Source: Siphonodentalium dalli (Eukaryota > Mollusca > Scaphopoda > Gadilida > Siphonodentaliidae). Taken from it: DNA of 64,000 nt. The first letter of the stretch is position 1; every line of letters begins with the position of its first letter. The notes under the pieces are model-generated. The model searched no databases, had not been told where the DNA came from, and saw only the letters and a program-made list of their open reading frames with translations. Location of the stretch: contig CP136068.1 in assembly GCA_032622095.1 (NCBI GenBank), positions 163,699,465-163,763,464 of the forward strand, in the 5' to 3' direction. This document shows, piece by piece, positions 48,741 through 61,175 of the stretch. The position numbers and the translations under genes are program-made.

Positions 48741-49192
48741 ATGCCCAGGCCGGCTCCCAATATGCTATGATGTTTAGGCCGGCTCCCAATATGCTATGAT
48801 GCCCAGGCCGGCTACCAATATTCTATGATGCCCAGGCCGGCTCTCAATATGCTATGATGTCCAGGCCGGCTCCCAATATGCTATGATGTTTATGCCGGCT
48901 CCCAATATGCTATGATGTCCAGGCCGGCTCCAAATATGCTATGATGTCCAGGCCGGCTCCCAATATGCTATGATGTTTATGCCGGCTCCCAATATGCTAT
49001 GATGCCCAGGCCGGCTCTCAATATGCTATGATGTCCAGGCCGGCTCCCAATATGCTATGATGTTTAGGCCGGCTCCCAATATGCTATGATGTTTGTGGGT
49101 CCATATGCCCAGGCCGGCTCCCAATATGCTATGATATTTGTGGGTCCAGATGCCCAGGCCGGCTCCCAATATGCTATGATGTTTGTGGGTCC
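48741..49192 (+). repeat. 29-bp tandem array with higher-order tail
   Basis: About 12 units of 'ccggctcccaatatgctatg'+'atgtccagg', then three longer units of about 50 bp that add 'tttgtgggtccagatgccc'. Confidence 0.95.
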
Positions 49193-49684
49193 TAAATCGC
49201 TGCCAATTTTGATACAAATGTATAAAGAACAGCAAATGTTTTGTTCTGACACATCTATTTATACCATAATTGCCTATGCCATTGTATGTATAGTTTGTAA
49301 ATTTCATCTTTATACCCTACTGTGGGTATAAAACTTCCTACTGTGGGTATAACTGTTCAAACATGATTACGTGTATTAAACGTTTATACCAATATTATAT
49401 AAAACTACTTCGTAGTTAGTAAAAATTATTCTTATGTTACATTCATTAAAAATTGGAGATTGTCAATTGTCAAATTAGATATGAGGAAAAGTGCCGGCAT
49501 TTCAAACAGATGTACATGTAGCTTTCTAGTGTTACATGAACTGGGAAACATATCAATCGGAATATCAAGTGACTGATGGCTCAGAAACAGGTTGACATCA
49601 TGACGTAAATGTATGTATCATTACGCGTGAAGCACATAAATCAAAAATAACAATTATGGCATAAATAAAATACACACGTAGTAG
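49193..49684. other. Unannotated stretch
   Basis: Only a two-copy 'ctactgtgggtataa' repeat at about 49316-49352. Confidence 0.45.
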
Positions 49685-50575
49685 CCACGCTGGTCATCCT
49701 ATAATACCCGATGAGGGCAAATATTGAGTAAACCCCGTTGCGGGCATGAGTGAAGACTACATGTAGGTTTGTTTTAAGGGAAAATGTTTCATTAATTAGT
49801 TTTCTTCGGACACAAGTCCGGATTAAGATTCCATTTTTCAAATTTGTGTTTGTTTCAGCTCCAGGATGAGTGCGTGGTGATACATTTGGACATCGTTGTC
49901 AACGTTACATTGTTATGGATAGTTTAGGAAAATAAATCTACATTCACATTAGAATTTGCTGCATTTAAGTAGGAACATATTGACAATTGCATGTGATCCT
50001 CTACGGTGTCGGAGTAAACCCCGAAGCCGGCAAGATTTTGCCGCATCGCAGTTTACTCCTGCCCGCATTACGTTTTACTTTATCGATGCACGGTTTGTTT
50101 GGAAAGATGTCTTTATTCGTGTTACTGGAAAGGGAATTGGGTTTGTTAGTCTCAAAACACGTCACGGACATAGTGTCCCAAATACATTGTTCCACGTTTT
50201 CAAAAAAGATTCTCGAGAAGTGTTTGCAGTGAAATGTTTGCTGAATGAAACTTAAATTTACCCCTAAATTCCAAATGCGCTCGACTAAGATTGTGTTTTT
50301 CTAGACTAGCCCTGGTATGAACAAACTCTTATAGCCCGATGTGCTGTTTACTGACGCCCGCACAGGGGTTTACTGACGCCCGCGCCGGGGTTTACTGACG
50401 CCCGCACCGGGGTTTACTGCCCGCAGCGGGGTTTACTGACGCCCGCACCGGGGTTTACTGCCGGCAGTGGGGTTTACTGACGCCCGCACCGGGGTTTACT
50501 TCCCGCAGCGGGGTTTACTGACGCCCGCACCGGGGTTTACTGCCCGCAGCGGGGATAAAAGGATGACCAGCGTGG
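49685..50575. mobile_element. Inverted-repeat element whose subterminal motif is tandemly amplified
   Basis: Ends CCACGCTGGTCATCCT and AGGATGACCAGCGTGG, flanked by TAG on both sides. Next to the left end is 'gtaaaccccgttgcgggca'. Next to the right end the inverse of that motif is expanded into an array (50346-50555). The open frame at 49956-50255 shows no known domain. Confidence 0.7.
50346..50555 (+). repeat. About 20-bp GC-rich tandem array
   Basis: About ten units alternating 'ggggtttactgacgcccgca'+'cc' and 'ggggtttactgcccgcagc'. Confidence 0.93.
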
Positions 50576-50629
50576 TAGCCGAGAGCACAACATTTTCACC
50601 ACTCGTGGTATTGTGGTTTTAACAATATA

Positions 50630-51460
50630 TATACAGAGAAAAACATATATATACAGAGAAAAACACCTACATATAACAGAACCTACATAACCACGTATAT
50701 TTACGAGATAATATTCATAAAATAATTATTTGATAACATGGATATAATTTAGTGTACATTTCAAAATCGCCCAAATAAAGTTGATTATGCAAATATGTGT
50801 ATGTGATTTTGTTGTCCATCCATGAAGACAATGTTCCGCCCCCATCCATGCAGACAACGTTCCGCCCCATTCCCTGGAATCCGGCTAAAACAGACCCCGG
50901 TATCAGGAATAATCCTTAACTAAATTTATTGCAAATAACCTGATAAACGAAGCAACAGTTTCCATTATACATTGGAATTAGTCTCATATATTGGATAGTA
51001 ATGATATGAATTAGTCTCATATATTGGATAGTAATGATTTGAATTAGTCTCATATATTGGATAGTAATGATATGAATTAGTCTCATATATTGGATAGTAA
51101 TGATATGAATTAGTCTCATATATTGGATAGTAATGATATGAATTAGTCTCATATATTGGATAGTAATGATATGAATTAGTCTCATATATTGGATAGTAAT
51201 GATATGAATTAGCAGCTTGGCTGAAAGATTTAACTTTTTTAATGAAAATATAATCTGATAACACATTTTGGAATACCTGGTATAGGATTATGTTGAAACA
51301 AGCCACGCAGAGCGATTGCAAACCGGCGTAGGCATGACAATGTGACGGGACTTATGGAGGTAAATTGTGGAAATATAATGTCCAAGCGAAGAAATATAAA
51401 TTAGCGGACGGATCTTGGTTGTTTTTCGGTGTTTAACGTCAAGAAAGAAAGCAATCGACG
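50630..51460 (+). repeat. Large segmental duplicate, copy 2, part E
   Basis: Homologue of 39050-40100. Contains the same 33-bp array with 7 copies (50975-51205) and the intact TTAA target at about 51433 where copy 1 holds a type C element. Confidence 0.85.
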
Positions 51461-54400
51461 CATCCGTTGTCCGAAATACGAGCCCGATGCCACCCGGTGT
51501 AAGTTGGTCTGTCGTCCGGAATACGAGCCCGATGCCACCCGGTGTAAGTTGGTCTGTCGTCCGGAATACGAAACCGATGCCACCCGGTGTAAGTTGGTCT
51601 GGCATCCGGAATACGAGCCCGATGCCACCCGGTGTAAGTTGGTCTGTCATCCGGAATACGAGCCCGATGCCACCCGGTGTAAGTTGGTCTGTCATCCGGA
51701 ATACGAGCCCGATGCCACCCGGTGTAAGTTGGTCTGTCGTCCGGAATACGAGCCCGATGCCACCCGGTGTAAGTTGGTCTGTCGTCCGGAATACGAGCCC
51801 GATGCCACCAGGTGTAAGTTGGTCTGTCGTCCGGAATACGAGCCCGATGCCACCCGGTGTAAGTTGGTCTGGCATCCGGAATACGAGCCCGATGCCACCC
51901 GGTGTAAGTTGGTCTGGCTTCCGGAATACGAGCCCGATGTCACCCGGTGTAAGTTGGTCTGTCATCAGGAATACGAGCCCGATGTCACCCGGTGTAAGTT
52001 GGTCTGGCATCCGGAATATGAGCCCGATGCCACCCGGTGTAAGTTGGTCTGTCACTCGGAATACGAGCCCGATGCCACCCGGTGTAAGTTGGTCTGGCAT
52101 CCGGAATATGAGCCCGATGCCACCCGATGTAAGTTGGTCTGTCATCCGGCATACGAGCCCGATGCCACCCAGTGTAAGTTGGTCTGGCGTCCGGAATACG
52201 AGCCCGATGCCACCCGGTGTAAGTTGGTCTGTCATCCGGAATACGAGCCCGATGCCACCCGGTGTAAGTTGGTCTGGCATCCGGAATATGAGCCCGATGC
52301 CACCGGTGTAAGTTGGTCTGTCGTCCGGAATACGAGCCCGATGCCACCCGGTGTAAGTTGGTCTGGCGTCCGGAATACGAGCCCGATGCCACCCGATGTA
52401 AGTTGGTCTGTCATCCGGAATACGAGCCCGATGCCACCCGGTGTAAGTTGGTTTGGCATCCGGAATATGAGCCCGATGCCACCCGGTGTAAGTTGGTCTG
52501 TCGTCCGGAATACGAGCCCGATGCTACCCGGTGTAAGTTGGTATGTCGTCCGGAATACGAGCCCGATGCCACCCGGTGTAAGTTGGTCTGTCGTCCGGAA
52601 TACGAGCCCGATGCCACCCGGTGTAAGTTGGTCTGTCGTCCGGTATATGAGCCCGATGGCACCAGGTGTATGTTGGTCTGGCATCCGGAATATGAGCCCG
52701 ATGGCACCCGGTGTAAGTTGGTCTGGCATCCGGAATACGAGCCCGATGCCACCAGGTGTAAGTTGGTCTGTCGTCCGGAATACGAGCCCGATGCCACCCG
52801 GTGTAAGTTGGTCTGTCATCCGGAATACGAGCCCGATGCCACCCGGTGTAAGTTGGTCTGTCGTCCGGAATACGAGCCCGATGCCACCCGGTGTAAGTTG
52901 GTCTGTCGTCCGGAATACGAGCCCGATGCCACCCGGTGTAAGTTGGTCTGTCGTCCGGAATATGAGCCCGATGGCACCCGGTGTAAGTTGGTCTGGCGTC
53001 CGGAATATGAGCCCGATGCCACCCGGTGTAAGTTGGTCTGTCATCCTGAATACGAGCCCGATGTCACCCGGTGTAAGTTGGTCTGGCGTCCGGAATACGA
53101 GCCCGATGCCACCCGGTGTAAGTTGGTCTGTCATCCGGAATACGAGCCCGATGCCACCCGGTGTAAGTTGGTCTGTCGTCCGGAATACGAGCCCGATGTC
53201 ACCCGGTGTAAGTTGGTCTGGCGTCCGGAATACGAGCCCGATGCCACCCGGTGTAAGTTGGTTTGTCATCCGGAATACGAGCCCGATGTCACCCGGTGTA
53301 AGTTGGTCTGTCGTCCGGAATACGAGCCCGATGCCACCCGGTGTAAGTTGGTCTGTCATCCGGAATACGAGCCCGATGCCACCCGGTGTAAGTTGGTCTG
53401 GCGTCCGGAATACGAGCCCGATGCCACCAGGTGTAAGTTGGTCTGTCGTCCGGAATACGAGCCCGATGCCACCCGGTGTAAGTTGGTCTGGCATCCGGAA
53501 TACGAGCCCGATGCCACCCGGTGTAAGTTGGTCTGGCTTCCGGAATACGAGCCCGATGTCACCCGGTGTAAGTTGGTCTGTGATCAGGAATACGAGCCCG
53601 ATGCCACCCGGTCTAAGTTGGTCTGGCATCCGGAATATGAGCCCGATGCCACCCGGTGTAAGTTGGTCTGTCACTCGGAATACGAGCCCGATGCCACCCG
53701 GTGTAAGTTGGTCTGGCGTCCGGAATACGAGCCCGATGCCACCCGGTGTAAGTTGGTCTGTCATCCGGAATACGAGCCCGATGCCACCCGGTGTAAGTTG
53801 GTCTGGCATCCGGAATATGAGCCCGATGCCACCCGGTGTAAGTTTGTCTGTCGTCCGGAATACGAGCCCGATGCCACCCGGTGTAAGTTGGTCTGGCGTC
53901 CGGAATACGAGCCCGTTGCCACCCGGTGTAAGTTGGTCTGTCATCCGGAATACGAGCCCGATGCCACCCGGTGTAAGTTGGTCTGGCATCCGGAATATGA
54001 GCCCGATGCCACCCGGTGTAAGTTGGTCTGTCGTCCGGAATACGAGCCCGATGCTACCCGGTGTAAGTTGGTATGTCGTCCGGAATACGAGCCCGATGCC
54101 ACCCGGTGTAAGTTGGTCTGTCGTCCGGAATACGAGCCCGATGCCACCCGGTGTAAGTTGGTCTGTCGTCCGGTATATGAGCCCGATGGCACCAGGTGTA
54201 AGTTGGTCTGGCATCCGGAATATGAGCCCGATGGCACCCGGTGTAAGTTGGTCTGGCATCGGAATACGATCCCGATGCCACCCGGTGTAAGTTGGTCTGT
54301 CGTCCGGAATACGAGCCCGATGTCACCCGGTGTAAGTTGGTCTGGCGTCCGGAATACGAGCCCGGTGCCACCCGGTGTAAGTTGGTTTGTCATCCGGAAT

Positions 54401-57400
54401 ACGAGCCCGATGTCACCCGGTGTAAGTTGGTCTGTCGTCCGGAATACGAGCCCGATGCCACCCGGTGTAAGTTGGTCTGTCATCCGGAATACGAGCCCGA
54501 TGCCACCCGGTGTAAGTTGGTCTGTCGTCCGGAATACGAGCCCGATGCCACCCGGTGTAAGTTGGTCTGTCGTCCGGAATACGAGCCCGATGCCACCAGG
54601 TGTAAGTTGGTCTGTCGTCCGGAATACGAGCCCGATGCCACCCGGTGTAAGTTGGTCTGGCATCCGGAATACGAGCCCGATGCCACCCGGTGTAAGTTGG
54701 TCTGGCTTCCGGAATACGAGCCCGATGTCACCCGGTGTAAGTTGGTCTGTCATCAGGAATACGAGCCCGATGTCACCCGGTGTAAGTTGGTCTGGCGTCC
54801 GGAATACGAGCCCGATGCCACCCGGTGTAAGTTGGTCTGTCATCCGGAATACGAGCCCGATGCCACCCGGTGTAAGTTGGTCTGGCATCCGGAATATGAG
54901 CCCGATGCCACCCGGTGTAAGTTTGTCTGTCGTCCGGAATACGAGCCCGATGCCACCCGGTGTAAGTTGGTCTGGCGTCCGGAATACGAGCCCGTTGCCA
55001 CCCGGTGTAAGTTGGTCTGTCATCCGGAATACGAGCCCGATGCCACCCGGTGTAAGTTGGTCTGGCATCCGGAATATGAGCCCGATGCCACCCGGTGTAA
55101 GTTGGTCTGTCGTCCGGAATACGAGCCCGATGCTACCCGGTGTAAGTTGGTATGTCGTCCGGAATACGAGCCCGATGCCACCCGGTGTAAGTTGGTCTGT
55201 CGTCCGGAATACGAGCCCGATGCCACCCGGTGTAAGTTGGTCTGTCGTCCGGTATATGAGCCCGATGGCACCAGGTGTAAGTTGGTCTGGCATCCGGAAT
55301 ATGAGCCCGATGGCACCCGGTGTAAGTTGGTCTGGCATCGGAATACGATCCCGATGCCACCCGGTGTAAGTTGGTCTGTCGTCCGGAATACGAGCCCGAT
55401 GTCACCCGGTGTAAGTTGGTCTGGCGTCCGGAATACGAGCCCGGTGCCACCCGGTGTAAGTTGGTTTGTCATCCGGAATACGAGCCCGATGTCACCCGGT
55501 GTAAGTTGGTCTGTCGTCCGGAATACGAGCCCGATGCCACCCGGTGTAAGTTGGTCTGTCATCCGGAATACGAGCCCGATGCCACCCGGTGTAAGTTGGT
55601 CTGTCGTCCGGAATACGAGCCCGATGCCACCCGGTGTAAGTTGGTCTGTCGTCCGGAATACGAGCCCGATGCCACCAGGTGTAAGTTGGTCTGTCGTCCG
55701 GAATACGAGCCCGATGCCACCCGGTGTAAGTTGGTCTGGCATCCGGAATACGAGCCCGATGCCACCCGGTGTAAGTTGGTCTGGCTTCCGGAATACGAGC
55801 CCGATGTCACCCGGTGTAAGTTGGTCTGTCATCAGGAATACGAGCCCGATGTCACCCGGTGTAAGTTGGTCTGGCATCCGGAATATGAGCCCGATGCCAC
55901 CCGGTGTAAGTTGGTCTGTCACTCGGAATACGAGCCCGATGCCACCCGGTGTAAGTTGGTCTGGCATCCGGAATATGAGCCCGATGCCACCCGATGTAAG
56001 TTGGTCTGTCATCCGGCATACGAGCCCGATGCCACCCAGTGTAAGTTGGTCTGGCGTCCGGAATACGAGCCCGATGCCACCCGGTGTAAGTTGGTCTGTC
56101 ATCCGGAATACGAGCCCGATGCCACCCGGTGTAAGTTGGTCTGGCATCCGGAATATGAGCCCGATGCCACCGGTGTAAGTTGGTCTGTCGTCCGGAATAC
56201 GAGCCCGATGCCACCCGGTGTAAGTTGGTCTGGCGTCCGGAATACGAGCCCGATGCCACCCGGTGTAAGTTGGTCTGTCATCCGGAATACGAGCCCGATG
56301 CCACCCGGTGTAAGTTGGTTTGGCATCCGGAATATGAGCCCGATGCCACCCGGTGTAAGTTGGTCTGTCGTCCGGAATACGAGCCCGATGCTACCCGGTG
56401 TAAGTTGGTATGTCGTCCGGAATACGAGCCCGATGCCACCCGGTGTAAGTTGGTCTGTCGTCCGGAATACGAGCCCGATGCCACCCGGTGTAAGTTGGTC
56501 TGTCGTCCGGTATATGAGCCCGATGGCACCAGGTGTATGTTGGTCTGGCATCCGGAATATGAGCCCGATGGCACCCGGTGTAAGTTGGTCTGGCATCCGG
56601 AATACGAGCCCGATGCCACCCGGTGTAAGTTGGTCTGTCGTCCGGAATACGAGCCCGATGCCACCCGGTGTAAGTTGGTCTGTCATCCAGAATACGAGCC
56701 CGATGCCACCCGGTGTAAGTTGGTCTGTCGTCCGGAATACGAGCCCGATGCCACCCGGTGTAAGTTGGTCTGTCGTCCGGAATACGAGCCCGATGCCACC
56801 CGGTGTAAGTTGGTCTGTCGTCCGGTATATGAGCCCGATGGCACCAGGTGTATGTTGGTCTGGCATCCGGAATATGAGCCCGATGGCACCCGGTGTAAGT
56901 TGGTCTGGCATCCGGAATACGAGCCCGATGCCACCCGGTGTAAGTTGGTCTGTCGTCCGGAATACGAGCCCGATGCCACCCGGTGTAAGTTGGTCTGTCA
57001 TCCGGAATACGAGCCCGATGCCACCCGGTGTAAGTTGGTCTGTCGTCCGGAATACGAGCCCGATGCCACCCGGTGTAAGTTGGTCTGTCGTCCGGAATAC
57101 GAGCCCGATGCCACCCGGTGTAAGTTGGTCTGTCGTCCGGAATATGAGCCCGATGGCACCCGGTGTAAGTTGGTCTGGCGTCCGGAATATGAGCCCGATG
57201 CCACCCGGTGTAAGTTGGTCTGTCATCCTGAATACGAGCCCGATGTCACCCGGTGTAAGTTGGTCTGGCGTCCGGAATACGAGCCCGATGCCACCCGGTG
57301 TAAGTTGGTCTGTCATCCGGAATACGAGCCCGATGCCACCCGGTGTAAGTTGGTCTGTCGTCCGGAATACGAGCCCGATGTCACCCGGTGTAAGTTGGTC

Positions 57401-59709
57401 TGGCGTCCGGAATACGAGCCCGATGCCACCCGGTGTAAGTTGGTTTGTCATCCGGAATACGAGCCCGATGTCACCCGGTGTAAGTTGGTCTGTCGTCCGG
57501 AATACGAGCCCGATGCCACCCGGTGTAAGTTGGTCTGTCATCCGGAATACGAGCCCGATGCCACCCGGTGTAAGTTGGTCTGGCGTCCGGAATACGAGCC
57601 CGATGCCACCAGGTGTAAGTTGGTCTGTCGTCCGGAATACGAGCCCGATGCCACCCGGTGTAAGTTGGTCTGGCATCCGGAATACGAGCCCGATGCCACC
57701 CGGTGTAAGTTGGTCTGGCTTCCGGAATACAAGCCCGATGTCACCCGGTGTAAGTTGGTCTGTGATCAGGAATACGAGCCCGATGCCACCCGGTCTAAGT
57801 TGGTCTGGCATCCGGAATATGAGCCCGATGCCACCCGGTGTAAGTTGGTCTGTCACTCGGAATACGAGCCCGATGCCACCCGGTGTAAGTTGGTCTGGCG
57901 TCCGGAATACGAGCCCGATGCCACCCGGTGTAAGTTGGTCTGTCATCCGGAATACGAGCCCGATGCCACCCGGTGTAAGTTGGTCTGGCATCCGGAATAT
58001 GAGCCCGATGCCACCCGGTGTAAGTTTGTCTGTCGTCCGGAATACGAGCCCGATGCCACCCGGTGTAAGTTGGTCTGGCGTCCGGAATACGAGCCCGTTG
58101 CCACCCGGTGTAAGTTGGTCTGTCATCCGGAATACGAGCCCGATGCCACCCGGTGTAAGTTGGTCTGGCATCCGGAATATGAGCCCGATGCCACCCGGTG
58201 TAAGTTGGTCTGTCGTCCGGAATACGAGCCCGATGCTACCCGGTGTAAGTTGGTATGTCGTCCGGAATACGAGCCCGATGCCACCCGGTGTAAGTTGGTC
58301 TGTCGTCCGGAATACGAGCCCGATGCCACCCGGTGTAAGTTGGTCTGTCGTCCGGTATATGAGCCCGATGGCACCAGGTGTAAGTTGGTCTGGCATCCGG
58401 AATATGAGCCCGATGGCACCCGGTGTAAGTTGGTCTGGCATCGGAATACGATCCCGATGCCACCCGGTGTAAGTTGGTCTGTCGTCCGGAATACGAGCCC
58501 GATGTCACCCGGTGTAAGTTGGTCTGGCGTCCGGAATACGAGCCCGGTGCCACCCGGTGTAAGTTGGTTTGTCATCCGGAATACGAGCCCGATGTCACCC
58601 GGTGTAAGTTGGTCTGTCGTCCGGAATACGAGCCCGATGCCACCCGGTGTAAGTTGGTCTGTCATCCGGAATACGAGCCCGATGCCACCCGGTGTAAGTT
58701 GGTCTGTCGTCCGGAATACGAGCCCGATGCCACCCGGTGTAAGTTGGTCTGTCGTCCGGAATACGAGCCCGATGCCACCAGGTGTAAGTTGGTCTGTCGT
58801 CCGGAATACGAGCCCGATGCCACCCGGTGTAAGTTGGTCTGGCATCCGGAATACGAGCCCGATGCCACCCGGTGTAAGTTGGTCTGGCTTCCGGAATACG
58901 AGCCCGATGTCACCCGGTGTAAGTTGGTCTGTCATCAGGAATACGAGCCCGATGTCACCCGGTGTAAGTTGGTCTGGCATCCGGAATATGAGCCCGATGC
59001 CACCCGGTGTAAGTTGGTCTGTCACTCGGAATACGAGCCCGATGCCACCCGGTGTAAGTTGGTCTGGCATCCGGAATATGAGCCCGATGCCACCCGATGT
59101 AAGTTGGTCTGTCATCCGGCATACGAGCCCGATGCCACCCAGTGTAAGTTGGTCTGGCGTCCGGAATACGAGCCCGATGCCACCCGGTGTAAGTTGGTCT
59201 GTCATCCGGAATACGAGCCCGATGCCACCCGGTGTAAGTTGGTCTGGCATCCGGAATATGAGCCCGATGCCACCGGTGTAAGTTGGTCTGTCGTCCGGAA
59301 TACGAGCCCGATGCCACCCGGTGTAAGTTGGTCTGGCGTCCGGAATACGAGCCCGATGCCACCCGGTGTAAGTTGGTCTGTCATCCGGAATACGAGCCCG
59401 ATGCCACCCGGTGTAAGTTGGTTTGGCATCCGGAATATGAGCCCGATGCCACCCGGTGTAAGTTGGTCTGTCGTCCGGAATACGAGCCCGATGCTACCCG
59501 GTGTAAGTTGGTATGTCGTCCGGAATACGAGCCCGATGCCACCCGGTGTAAGTTGGTCTGTCGTCCGGAATACGAGCCCGATGCCACCCGGTGTAAGTTG
59601 GTCTGTCGTCCGGTATATGAGCCCGATGGCACCAGGTGTATGTTGGTCTGGCATCCGGAATATGAGCCCGATGCCACCCGGTGTAAGTTGGTCTGGCGTC
59701 CGGAATACG
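51461..59709 (+). repeat. 45-bp megasatellite, about 183 copies
   Basis: Head-to-tail 45-bp units, 'gtaagttggtctgtcgtccg'+'gaatacgagcccgatgccac'+'ccggt', GC-rich and CpG-rich in an AT-rich setting. The unit is a multiple of three and five of six frames lack stops, giving spurious frames up to about 1,030 codons (CKLVCRPEYEPDATR, VSWSVVRNTSPMPPG; minus strand TPGGIGLVFRTTDQL). Single-base deletions at about 52304, 54259, 55338, 56171, 58441 and 59273 switch the open frame, and most unit variants change the amino acid, so a protein role is unlikely. Shared deletions reveal block duplications with offsets of 1,079 and 3,103 bp. Confidence 0.97.
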
Positions 59710-59937
59710 CCGCAACAGACATCCATTCCGCCCAACTATATGTAAGCATTGAACAGGTCTGGCAAATCCCAGTTATAGCTGAAATACCTACATTTACATA
59801 TAACTATATATAGACTACAATATGTGTCGTTACACCATCGAGATCCCGGGTAATTAATTTAATGTTTATTTCGATATATCGACCAAATAATAATATCACC
59901 AAAACCATGCAAATCTCGAGCTTTGGAACACCCCTAC

Positions 59938-60557
59938 TTAAAGGGATACTGTACCCAAATGTTGTTGTTGGTTTCTAGTCTCTGAGGTCTAGAATAAGGT
60001 AACCAGATTTCCATTATTTGAAAGTCTGTTGAGTACGAAGTAATGTTACGGATGGAAAAGATTAGCCGGAATGCAAAAATACCAATATTGGTTGTCGACT
60101 AATTTTTGGACAAGTTTCAAGCAAATGTATCAAATAAATGTTATAGTATATGCATACTAGTCCCATAAACCAAGTAAGTCATTGTATAGTCACCAGTCAG
60201 TGAGTGGCTTGAATTTACGCCCTGTATCAACATAATTGTTTTACACGATCAGGTGTGCCACGTTCTGCCCAATCCACTATCCGTGAATTATTTTGATTAC
60301 GTCTTGTATACGGAAATTCGTAATTTAATTTATGACTCCAGCCATATATTAAATTTATATCAAATTATTAACTTTGATTTTAAGATAACCTATTAACCTG
60401 AACGTTTACAGAATACATCTTCGAATCAAATTACTTAGTTTCCTATATATTATCGATATTAGATCGTTGCTATTACCGGGAATTTATTGAAAATGGCGTA
60501 CAGTATCCCTTTAAACAAAGAAGAATAACTCTAAAATGGCGTACAGTACCCCGTTAA
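59938..60557. mobile_element. TTAA element, type G, with doubled right end
   Basis: Starts TTAAAGGGATACTGTAC. The inverse end 'gtacagtatccctttaa' is at 60498-60514, and a second version 'gtacagtaccccgttaa' at 60541-60557. Copy 1 of the segment reads straight through (ccctacttacatg at about 45067). No coding capacity. Confidence 0.75.
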
Positions 60558-60560
60558 ACC

Positions 60561-60654
60561 ATGTCTTCTCGTAGTCCACGACAAATTGAGATATCGGTTG
60601 GAATTATGCCAACTGATATCCAAACATGTTGTGGACCGAGAAGAATTGGTCTAC
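60561..60654. repeat. Conserved long hairpin (paralogue of 45078-45178)
   Basis: 'gatatcggttgg/ccaactgatatc' stem with outer 'gtcttctcgtagtccac'/'gtggaccgagaagaattgg' arms. Paired structure retained despite base changes. Confidence 0.7.
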
Positions 60655-60659
60655 CACCT

Positions 60660-61175
60660 ACTTTACTTGGATCAGTCTTATACTACAAAACTTCTTATTA
60701 CAAAACCTTGTACAAAACAAAATTACATACATGTATGGGAGTTACCCAATATATAATTTTCTTTGTTGCACTAACTGAAATAATTAATTTTTTTTGTTTT
60801 TTTTGCCGCAGTATACTTTGTTTAGTGAGGCACCGCCCGACTAGCCACAACTCCCACCACACATCAGACAATTAATCCAGTACTTATCACAACCCCTAGG
60901 TAATCAGTAATCAGTAATCAAGATATCACTGAATCATTTATATACTATAAGAGGACTAAATGACATCGCAGATTATTGCTCTGCATACAACGCCCCACCG
61001 TTGTCCAACCCGCTCCAAGAATATACACATTATAAATACAACAACTATATATTCGCCTAGTCGATTCGGTCGGTGCCTCTCTAACCCCTCTTTGTTTATC
61101 TGGGAACGGGACAAATCTAAGTGTCGTCACTTGTGTCCCAATCCCAATTGTTGTATGTATATATACATGTATATA
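60660..61175. other. Unannotated stretch
   Basis: Only a three-copy 'gtaatca' run at about 60901. Confidence 0.45.

Noticed and set aside
49956-50255. 99-codon frame inside the inverted-repeat element as a transposase
   Set aside because: Too short, no catalytic motif visible, and two other frames overlap it.
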